64,000 bases of DNA from assembly GCA_007922195.1 (NCBI GenBank), contig ML681996.1, positions 18,777,218 to 18,841,217 of the forward strand, given 5' to 3'. The DNA is from Podocnemis expansa (lineage: Eukaryota > Chordata > Testudines > Podocnemididae). The notes under the pieces are model-generated. The model was not told where the DNA came from. It did no database searches and worked only from the letters and a program-made list of their open reading frames with translations. Numbering within the stretch: position 1 is the first letter of the stretch; every line of letters begins with the position of its first letter. The translations under genes and the position numbers were made by a program. Shown here in pieces: positions 55,044 through 64,000 of this stretch.

Positions 55044-58000
55044 GTGAAAGGAACACTTCAGAACCCCCATATTCACCAGTGTTATGTAATTATTATATGC
55101 GTCATACAAAGCATGCCTTTTGAGGTAGCATTTTAAAAGTCTTGATCCGCTGAACATTAATATCTTGCTGGTTTCTGTTTGCTATCACTGTATGCAAAGT
55201 TATAATAAGTTCTGCTATGTGTGTACTACTGAAAGATGTAGTGAAGTAGGAAACACCCAAACCAACTTTTCAGATGCAAAATGGAGTAGCCAGATATATT
55301 GAGATACCATTAAAGAGGAACCCAGCACCCTAATGCCCATCCCTAGAGACAGAGCAAGCACCTATACAGTAGACATGGCTTGACCTCCCCATATCACATG
55401 CATGAACTTTCCTAGCAAGTTGGAAGAAGCTTGCTAGAAAATTTCACAGTGAACTTCACTCTTTTCTGCTTATCATCTAGCTTTTGCATTACTTGAATGG
55501 GAAAAGCTTTTGTTTCTGCTTACCTTGCTGAGTCACCGAAGTGTTGTTACAAAGACTGCAGTAGACCTTGACAGATTATTTAAGTTCACTTTAGCCTGAC
55601 AGACTCTTTTGGGGCTTTGGAACAAGAACTTCCATAACTTCAGCAAAGAATCTTTTGACTTCTATTAGTTTTAGGGAAGTTATAATAGAGTATGAACTTT
55701 TTAACTTTACCCTACCATTGTCATGTTAGAAGTATCTTGTTCAATTTTGATTTGCCAATCAGTTTTAAATAAATTTTTGGAATGGTCTTTTCCTATCTAG
55801 TGTATAAATGACTAATTCTTCTGCAAAACAATCTGTCTTCCAGAATGAAGTCCAAAAAAGAGCAAAAAAAGGTCTTAGGACCTTCCTTAGGATATATATA
55901 TAGCCAGAGTTTTGTTTAATATATTTAATGGTTGTTATAGTGAAATTAACTTCTTATATTATGAATTAAAGACTAAGAAAAGAAAATGTATTTGCAATGG
56001 TTAAGAACTGCATAAATCTGAAGAGTTTACTAGTGGTATATGCATCCTTTATTTAGAGAATATGATCTCCACTGGTGATGCAGTGTAATCTCAAAGTAAT
56101 TTGGAGCTAATCTTTGTCTTGAGTGTTATCAATTCAGGCTCAACCAGAAGTCCCTCCATTTCTATCAAATTCAGACTTCACCACAGTCATTCATACTTTG
56201 AAACCTCCTGGACTACAAGACTGTAATGTGTTGCTTTTTGAATTCTCCTTGATGTTAACATGGAGGATTAAATAACAGTAGAGCATGGCTGCTCATTTAC
56301 TTTAAATATTGGAATGAGATAGTCAAGCAGGCCAGTTATCAATAATGGACACTGGCTCATCTTATGTTACAGGCATTATTGGAGGTTATAACATCTTTTA
56401 TAAACTATCGGTAGGTCTAAAGTACTTGAGAGGTTGTCTGTTCTCCAACAGTCACAGTTGTGTATTTCTTCTTTGAGTGGTTGACAATCAGTCAGGTTGG
56501 CTTAATCCGGCCCAAAGAAAGCAAAACTATCTATAATAATATTTTAAGATGTTCATCTTTCAATTTTTAAACAGAAATATTTTATTATGAAATTTGACAT
56601 GTTTCATGATTTGCTTACTTCAGATAGGCCCCTTTTCCAGTCACAATGAGTCAATTTCAAACAATCCAAGACAAAAAGGTTTCAAAATCCAAGCTTGTAA
56701 AATTAATCTGCTTGAAACTGAAAATTCCAAATTTTACATTTTTTCAGTGTGAATATAGACATTTCAGAGAAAATAAAAGAACCTAAAAACAAAATATAGT
56801 TTCATGTAGAATTACCCAAGAAGAATTTGGTGAAAATGTGAGTAGTTGAAAGCATTCCACAGTTACACGCAGATCTAATAATAAAATTCTGATAATTTGA
56901 TTGCTGGCAGAATAATGTATGCCATGCTTCTGTTTATATCACACTGGAGATTGTGGTTGTTCAGCCATGTCTCTGTTATTTATATGTCAGAGGAGAAGTT
57001 CACATAGAAATTCTTAATCCTCTCTGAAGAAGACACTTTCCTACAGTTTTGGAATTCCAGATCTCCAAATAACTTTCAAAATGTTCTTTGGACTATGTGT
57101 TGTCTTTACTGTATTTCTCTTCTCCTTCTGCTCCTTCCCTGCCATTTTTCTCACTATAAAAAATAGTATTTGTTTATATATGTATTATCTGTTTCTATCA
57201 TCACAATATACTACTTGGACTTCTGCCTCTTGGTTTATTCACTCAGGAAAAAGATTATTGCTTTATAAAACAGCTCAGCACTTCTAGATGCTGCTTTAGT
57301 CTGTTATGTCTATGATCAACAGATTAATGATTCCCTAGGAAAGCATTGACATGGCAGACTATAATGGCTCTGGAAAAGAGATACTATTATCTTTCACATG
57401 AATTGTCAGCTGATAACAGAAGTAGATCATCTAGCCATTGAGATTGCATTGGGAAAACAATAGTGATTCAAACAAAAGTATAACTAACCTAAAAGTTGAT
57501 AGGAATTCTGTGGCAGCATCAAATTGAAGATGTGACAGCCCCAATATTCTTACACAGTTTTAACTCACATACTTACTCTGTTTACCTAACCCTGATGTAT
57601 GGGCAAGTTTTCAAAAGTTCTGTGTGCTTCTTCTGGACACTCATTACTTTTGAAAGTTTGGCTAATAGTATTCATAACTTTCTATCCTGAACTGTTGGGC
57701 CAAGGTTATGTAGTCTGGGATATACATAAAATAATTCCATTATACCATGACTGAACATTTACCAAGAGTCAAACAATGTTATCAGGTATGCGGGTATTTT
57801 CCCTTTATATTGAGTGTCAGATTATGATCAGTTCTTATATAAACAGTGAAAGAAGTGGGTATAATACAGAGTTCCTAAGCCTTCTCCATGTACCCCAGGG
57901 ACCTATTACATTTACAGTTTCTATCGTCTCCTCATTGATGGGGAAAAGAACATGACTCTATGGGAGACACCAAACCCGCCCACCAACTAATAAAATAGGT

Positions 58001-59542
58001 TAGTATATTGGTTACCTTTCCATATCTGTCACCAAAATTGTTGAATGGATAGGACACTAGAGCTTATCCTCCAAATAAATTGTTCCTTGTTTTATTTTAT
58101 TTATTAAACAACAACATGTGTCACTTGGGGATTTCCACAGGTGGAGCTAAGCTCCAGGTCCTTTCCCAAATTAAAGCCAACAAAACCAGGCCAAAGTCAG
58201 AATAATGTAAGGCATTTAGGATTCTTCTTCTCTTTCTTAGGATGCTGTTCACAGTTTTACTAAAATAAAGACCACAATCCAGGATTCGGATGCATGGACT
58301 CAGGAATCACAGGTAAACAGACTGTTTCCTTTGATGTGGGGGCTGCTGTGATGTTGTGCCACAGGCTCCTAGATTCTGCACACTACATCACCTAACCATC
58401 TCTAGGGTAGATACCCCCAAACTGTCCGAGTTGCTGTATTTTATATACATCTGTTGCTGAGCTGATTACAGTTTCTTCCCCTTTTACCTTCCCATCTTTT
58501 TCCCAACAGGGCAGGAATAATTGGGAAAGAAGAAGACACTCAATATGGATACAAAGTCATTCTTTTTAACTTTTCAAAAGGATAATTACCATTCTGTAGT
58601 CTATACATTAATGGCAACAATCATCAAAGGGGAATTCTTGTAACACAGACATGGGTATATTGTTACCAAAAGTGATTTTTTCCTGCAATAAACACATGGG
58701 CACAGGATACCACAAACAGAGCAGGGAAGATGCAGAAACAGAGCTCCATCTTCCAAGGAAGTTGAGTGGCTGACCAGAGAAAGCAACACCTGAATTCTTG
58801 TATTGGTGGCACAGCTGGTGGACTTTCTCTAGGAAGTTGTTCCACAGAAAACATTGTTTAACAGGGATTTTTAAGTTTTAATTCAGGATATTAGAATACC
58901 TAACATTATTTATGGCCACATATAAAGGACCTTAAAGTCATTGGAAAGATTCCCAGTGATATCAATGAGCTCTGGCTCAGAGTTTTCATATTTACTTTGT
59001 TGCTTGAAGAAATTTTTGTTTGTGTGTTCTGTTTGGGGAGGAAAATCATTTCATGACCCAGAGAAAGTATTTCATAAGATTGAATGCATGGAGATTGTCC
59101 CGGAAGAATCTAGGATGTTTGCTCCTGTCATACCTACACTGCAAATGAAATCTTTATTGCCTAGGACCCACATCCCATGGGGAGTCAGACACCTAAAGAC
59201 CCTTTGGTATTTGGGACTGTATTTCTAAGTACTTCATAACTGGGTAAACAGAAAGGTCTATTATTTGCTTAAGACAGCACTTATGCACATATGTGAGATT
59301 TTACTTACACAGCTACAGTCAGTAAAGGAAATAGGTCTACTTGCATGAGTAAGCAGTTAAAGTAATCATGTAATTAAGATTGAACAACCCATCCAGAAAA
59401 TTAGCCCTGGAGAATTCAGGTGAGTACTGCAGAAGGATTCTAGAAGGTATGATTGGAAAATTCCAAAACTTGCACAGCAGAAATCTTGTTGCATGATTAT
59501 GTTGAAAATTACAGTATCATCTTCTCTGTTGCTTGTGTGCAC
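55044..59542. other. Longest repeat-poor stretch, no gene recognised
   Basis: 4.5 kb of A/T-rich DNA. I find no LINE, MITE or LTR by eye, and none of the open frames (all under 100 codons) shows a domain, a splice framework or codon bias that I can defend. A weak CR1-like phrase (CAGCCATGTCTCTGTTATTT) lies at 56963. Suitable for comparison with other turtles as candidate unique sequence. Confidence 0.45.
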
Positions 59543-60365
59543 TGTAAAGGAGCACCCACCTCTTACCAGCTCAGTGTAGCATCACAGTCCTTTTCTTACC
59601 CCCGAAGTCCTCTGCAAGCTGCCTGATAACTTTGGCTGACCTTTAGTGGCTTTCTGGCCAAGTAACAAATTACAAAGTTAATGCCTTCCAGGTATAAAAA
59701 AGTCAAATAAATAGTCTATTACTCCACACTATGGCCTTCAGCCCCTGTTTTGGGACCTCAGAAAATCACTCCTTTGTTCAGATTTCCAGCTAAGACCTGT
59801 CACCTTGAGATTTACATGACTTTACCCATGGCTGAGAGGGAATCCATCCACTACTCTGGGTTCCAGCCCAGAGACCTACAAACAACAGACACATATAGCT
59901 CAATTCACTTTGTTGCTACTTCTTCCCTAGCCCTCCTCTTGCTTGACCCCTTTGCTTCACTCTTTATTTCAGGGTTCAGATACTTAGGTCTTCGCCTTGA
60001 AAATTCAGCTATGTAAAATGCAGCCAAAAAAACAAACTCTGTCTAGCCCTCAACTTCCTTTAGCAAAAACAGTGCAATCTACTTTCTTTCTCTGTTCCCA
60101 GTTAGGAACTATACTGTGTTTTGGGTTCCAGGTTCTTTTATTTGGCCCTGCTAGGTTCTGATTGGCTGTTGCTAGCTCTTCCAGCCCTTGGAGTACTGGG
60201 TCCATCTAACTTCCAAGAAGGTTGCTTCAGTGACATCTCTTTAAGTAAGCATGAAGGACCCATCCTTACTGATCTTCTTGTCCCAGACTGCTGTTTTTGG
60301 AGGCTGGATGTAGTAGTATGCCAGGGTTTCTGGCAAGAAGCCATAGAATGTAATACACTTTCATA
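59543..60365. mobile_element. Possible solo LTR, 823 bp
   Basis: Starts TGTAAAGGAGCACCC and is flanked by TGCAC on both sides (59538-59542 and 60366-60370). The text (CCTTCCAGGTATAAAAAAGT, AAATAAATAGTCTATTACTC, CAGCCCCTGTTTTGGGACCT) resembles a turtle LTR with a TATA-like and a poly(A)-like site. It ends TTTCATA rather than CA, so the right boundary is tentative. Confidence 0.45.
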
Positions 60366-61347
60366 TGCACCAGCAGAAGAGATACAGAAATGCTGCCTGC
60401 CTAACATTAAGACTCAGACTTTTCTCAGAGCTTCCAAAATCTCAAAACTTTTATCAGCATAACATTTTCTTATCCAAATGCCAGAGAAACTCAAGAGGGA
60501 GAAGGGCAGCAGGAAGATTTTTCAGGTCTGATGTGTTGTTGATATAAAGGAGTCAAAGTCAGCCTGGAATTTCAGCCAGCTGCTGCCAGTAGTTATAAAC
60601 AGGGAGAGAAGATCAAGTGTCAAGCAGAGGGATAGCTTCTGTGCACAAATACCTTGAGATCAGCGCATTTTTTTCCAGATTTTTCTACAGTTCCTCAGGG
60701 TAACACAATTCTGGTTGTTTGTTCTACATCCACATTTGCACTGCCCCTCGTACAGAAGAGTGCAGTGGATTTCTCCCACCAGTAAGCCAGGAGGTTTTTA
60801 CAAAAGAGAAGGTCAGGGGAAAGATTAAAATTCTTATTTTCAGTCCCTTGACTCAGAATATTTGTTCTCCGTGTTATGGGATTAAAGCAAACTCAAAGGT
60901 GCAAAAAGTTGAAATGTACAAGCCACGAACAAATAAAAGGAAGTTAGTTTTTATAGTCTGGGGAAAAAAAAACAACCTACCCACTCACCCCACTGATTGC
61001 TTGTGACTGTTAAAAACACAAAGGTGGGAGCGATGTCATTTAAAGTGTAAATACAATCTGAAAAGTTACCCCAAAAAAATTGCATTTTTTTTTTTTGTCA
61101 GTGAATTGCATTTCCACTGATCAGAAGTGGAGACAGCTTCTGAGGCCAGGGGGAGGGGAAAGATCTGAACTGGAGAACCTGACACAGTGTTCCATGCATC
61201 TAATTTCCTTTCCTTTCTTACTTTCCTCCACTCCTTCCATTCAGCCTGTGTAGATCTGCTTTTTGTTTTCCTCATGCCGGGAGCAAGAGGGAGAATCACA
61301 AGTAAGTCACCCATGCTCTAGAACTTGTCCCAAGCACTGCTGCTGCC
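60366..61347. other. Unassigned sequence
   Basis: About 980 bp, no recognised gene or repeat; a T-homopolymer at 61085-61096. Confidence 0.4.
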
Positions 61348-61659
61348 ATTAGGTATGTCTACACTATGGGTTTAAGCAGACTTAAAGCCCCTTAAGTCGA
61401 CTTAAACAAAGCCCTGCCCACACTGAGAAGGTATTAAGTCAATTTAAGTGTTTGCTTAAGTCAGCTTAATAACTCTCACTCGTAAAGTCAACTTAGCAGT
61501 TAAGTTGACTTTACTATGTCAATTTAAGCCAATGTAGCATGGGAGTTGGCTTAAGTCAATTTAATTGGCCTCCTAGCTATCTGAAACATGGGTATTTGTG
61601 CTGGAGAAAAGGCACAACACAGATGGGAGCATTCCAAGCTGGGTGTAACACATCAAACC

Positions 61660-62110
61660 CCTCCCTGTCTTAGCCCCAGCCCCTCAGCCCACGTCGCCCT
61701 CCCCCAACCTGATCTGGCATCTCTCCCCATCTCAGCCTGACCCTGTATCAATCCCCTTCTCAGCCCGACCCCACATGTGTCCCCTTTCTTCAGCCCAACC
61801 GTGCATCTCTCCCCCATCAGCCTGACCCCGCATCTCCCCCCTCTCAGCACAACTCTGCGTGTCTCCCTTTCTCAGCCAAACCCCATGTGTCCGCTCTTCT
61901 CCAGCCCAACCCTCCTTGTCTTTCCCAATACCCTTCTCCAGCCCAACCCTGCGTGTCTCTTCCTTTGCCCTTCTCCAGCCAGATCCCCTGTGTTGCTCCC
62001 CTTGCACTTCTCCAGCTTGAACTTGCATGTCTCCCCTTCTTCAGCCAGCCACCATGTGTCTCCCCTTCTCGTCCTGACCCTGCATGTCTCTCTCCCCTTC
62101 TCAGCCCAGC
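61660..62110. repeat. HarbB minisatellite (pyrimidine strand)
   Basis: Tandem units like CAGCCCGACCCCACATGTGT and CTTCTCCAGCCCAACCCTGC, about 30 bp each. Open frames here are repeat-derived. Confidence 0.85.
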
Positions 62111-62124
62111 CTCCCTGATATTGT

Positions 62125-62515
62125 TGTAAAACAAGCAATACGCCCTGTGGCACTTTTTAAGGCTAACAAACTTATTGATTGAATGAGCTTTCATGGGAGA
62201 AAATCCCACTTCTCCAGATCATTTGAAGATGGAGGAACTCACAGAATGGGAGGAAAATAAATGCAGGGGAATGTAAGACATAGGATCAGGTCACACTGTA
62301 ACAGCCAATCAAGCCAGTTGTTAAGATTCAAAAACTAGGAAACAGCACAAGAAAGAAAGAAAAAGAAAAATTGCTATTCCTTTAGATTAGATTGTGTGAA
62401 AGCAAAATATAATCATGGCTATGGATTCTTTTTCCCATTACAACAGGTGATTTGACTTCACCTTCCTCTATGTGCTGTTTCCCAGTGTTTGAATCGTAAC
62501 AACTGCTACACCCGG
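62125..62515 (-). mobile_element. Penelope tail captured inside HarbB copy 3
   Basis: ATATTGTTGTAAAACAAGCA, GAATGAGCTTTCATGGGAG, AATAAATGCAGGGGAATGTA, then the inverted piece CAACAGGTGATTTGACTTCA. Same left junction (CTGATATTGTTG) as copies 1 and 2. Confidence 0.75.
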
Positions 62516-62530
62516 CACCTGCACTAGTAG

Positions 62531-62994
62531 CAGGGGCATCACTGTGCGGGGGCCAGCAGTGCATGGGCCCTTAATTTCTGGCCAATGGTACAGCCAGAAG
62601 GTGCTTGATCCAGCTCTGGGCCACTTGGGGCAAGCAGTGGAGGCTCAGAGACAGATCCTGCCCCTTGCCAGCAGCAGCAGGGGCCCAATCCAGCTTCAAG
62701 CCTCCTGCAAGAGGCTTGGAGTCAGAGATGGTCCCTGCCATCTTTCACAAGTGGCAGAAGCCATCTTCGATTGGCAGCCACTCAGAAATGGCTATTGCTG
62801 CTTATAAAAAGTGGCATGGACTGTCTCCAGCTCCATGCCTCTTGCAAGAGGCTTGAAGTCAGATTGAGCCCCTGCTGCTGCTGGCAAGCGGCAGTGGTTG
62901 GATTGGGCCCTGGAGAAGGTTCAGGGCCATGTGTGGAGGGGTGGATCCTGGGTCTTTAACCCCTCCCCCCCAGTAACATCCCTATCTGGCAGTT
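62531..62994. mobile_element. hAT-like element nested in HarbB copy 3
   Basis: Ends CAGGGGCATCACTGTGCGGG and (minus strand) TAGGGATGTTACTGGGGGGG. Absent from HarbB copies 1 and 2 at the same site. Flanks ACTAGTAG and TCTGGCAG agree at 5 of 8, and both are derivable from the uninterrupted sequence. The interior has repeated GCCTCTTGCAAGAGGCTT-like hairpins. Non-coding. Confidence 0.65.
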
Positions 62995-63378
62995 GTCCTG
63001 TGGCAGCTGGTCCAGAGCCGGAGAAGTCTGACCAGTACATGGAGGGTTAGGAGTGCTGTGCTGACACACTGCTGGGCCATGTCGGGCTCCCTGACCTTCC
63101 TGGGCTCCCTGTTGCCACACAGAGTATGAAAGGTGGTGTGGTCACTCACTTACTGTAGTAAAGGAGTGGCCGGAAAAGAGGGGCACCTCTGTTGTGGTGC
63201 ACTGTGGACCAGCTACCCACAATGCATCACTCCTAGGGTGACTTAGCAGCTTCCACTGTGGATGTGGGCAAGTTTCCTGGCATTCTGAGTGTGGACACTG
63301 TAAGCCAACTTAATAAGGTCTACTTTAAGCCATCTTTATTAAAGTAGCTTAATGAAGCCCTGTAGTGTAGGCATACCG

Positions 63379-63884
63379 ATAGGCAGTTGTTGGTGCTACA
63401 GGGACCAGGTGATTGCCTCCCATTTGTAGGAGTGGAGTATGAAATTTGCTTCTGACTTAGGGTAGCTGTTGCAATTATCCTGGATCACCTCTACTTTTTC
63501 CATTCTTAATCTAGGTGCTGGTTATGTGGAGATAAGAGGAGCTAAATTGATCATACATTTTGGGATCTAAAGGGATTTATCCCATATAGTAAAATTTACA
63601 AACTGCTGATTAGGTTTTTTACCTTCCATCCAGCACCCAAGTATTGTTTGGAGAGTGGGTTAAATTACAATCATCATAATTTTGGTAGGTTCCAAGATAA
63701 ATCAGTTGATTAGGTAGTACCCAAATGAGTTCCTTTTTACCCAATGGGTGCTTGGGGATTGATGCTGAGCACAGTAATGTCTGGTAAGCAAGTCTCTCTC
63801 TATGCATTATGATGCTTTTAGCTCACTCATCATTTTATCCTTCCTACCTCCGGTGTGAAGGAGGGGAGCCAGTCAGAATCCAAC
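63379..63884. other. Unassigned sequence
   Basis: About 500 bp with no recognised gene or repeat. Confidence 0.35.
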
Positions 63885-64000
63885 CAGTCTGTCTACATGA
63901 GGTTAGAGTTGAAAGGCATGGCTGCTGCTGGCCAAGGTCAGCTGACTTGGGCTCGTGGGGTTCAGACTCTGAGGTGAAAAATTTCTCTGTAGGTATTCGA
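63885..64000. mobile_element. Left arm of a palindromic Harbinger-type MITE, cut by window end
   Basis: GTCTGTCTACATGAGG, then CTGGCCAAGGTCAGCTGACT and TGGGCTCGTGGGGTTCAGAC match the left arm of the family at 22747 and 44930. The element runs past base 64000. Confidence 0.65.

Larger units (their letters stand above)
61351..63378 (+). mobile_element. HarbB copy 3 with captured Penelope tail and nested hAT
   Basis: Ends AGGTATGTCTACACTATGGG and GTAGTGTAGGCATACCG; flanks ATT (61348-61350) and ATA (63379-63381). Same order as copy 2: TTAAGTCGACTTAA arm, minisatellite (61660-62110), Penelope tail (62125-62515), conserved block (ACCCACAATGCATCACTCCT), arm with AAAGTAGCTTAATGAAGCCC. Longer than the others because of an extra insertion at 62531-62994. 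No coding sequence. Confidence 0.88.

Noticed and set aside
59750..60462. Frames of 88 and 113 codons as a small gene pair
   Set aside because: They lie in a probable LTR and show no domain or signal for expression as protein.

Overview
This is repeat-dense, intergenic or intronic vertebrate DNA, most likely from a turtle (Testudines); a soft-shelled turtle is possible but I cannot prove the species. The assignment rests on repeat content recognised by eye: several CR1 LINE subfamilies with turtle-like 3' ends (TCATAGAATCATAG microsatellite, 'GGTCATCTAGTCCAAC' stem), MIR SINEs, Penelope 3' tails, solo LTRs, hAT elements and many PIF/Harbinger elements with the terminal motif GGGTATGTCTACAC. 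I see no host protein-coding exon that I can support. Nearly all open reading frames are chance or transposon-derived.

Layout. 1-2260: decayed CR1 (+). 3385-8611: a long decayed CR1 (-) carrying four clean nested insertions (solo LTR, Harbinger, second LTR, Penelope tail), with duplicated target sites at each. 8945-13208: a small MITE split by a 4.1 kb hAT-flanked segment. 14432-16005, 26724-28497 and 61351-63378: three copies of one non-autonomous Harbinger family ('HarbB'), each carrying the same captured Penelope tail and a minisatellite. 18785-21285: CR1 (+) split by an antisense CR1 and a hAT. 23728-24740: the youngest CR1 copy, with a 321-codon open 3' end of ORF2. 26012-28803: solo LTR split by HarbB copy 2. 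31373-35513: a full-length two-gene Harbinger ('HarbA'), the only gene-bearing unit here. 36900-37482: MIR split by a HarbB-type MITE. 37502-40040: old CR1 (-). 41699-42334, 50319-51661, 6521-7217 and 17657-17815: non-autonomous HarbA derivatives. 44220-45630: CR1 (+) with endonuclease remnants and a palindromic MITE. 47273-48309: old hAT containing a Tigger-like element. 49657-50061 and 52983-53640: Penelope tails, the second with a GIY-YIG endonuclease relic. 55044-59542: the longest stretch with no recognised repeat.

How it fits together. HarbA encodes a MYB/SANT-like DNA-binding protein on + and a DD35E (DDE_Tnp_4 type) transposase on -, in convergent orientation with opposed poly(A) signals 33 bp apart. 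Visible damage is limited: a one-base loss in a G-run in the MYB gene and two nonsense codons in the transposase. HarbA, HarbB and a third palindromic MITE family share nearly identical termini and 3-bp A/T-rich target duplications but differ in subterminal palindromes (TTTCGAAA versus TTAAGTCGACTTAA). A single Harbinger machinery may therefore have mobilised all of them; this is inference. Three assembly gaps (400, 10 and 400 N) all lie inside HarbA-family elements.
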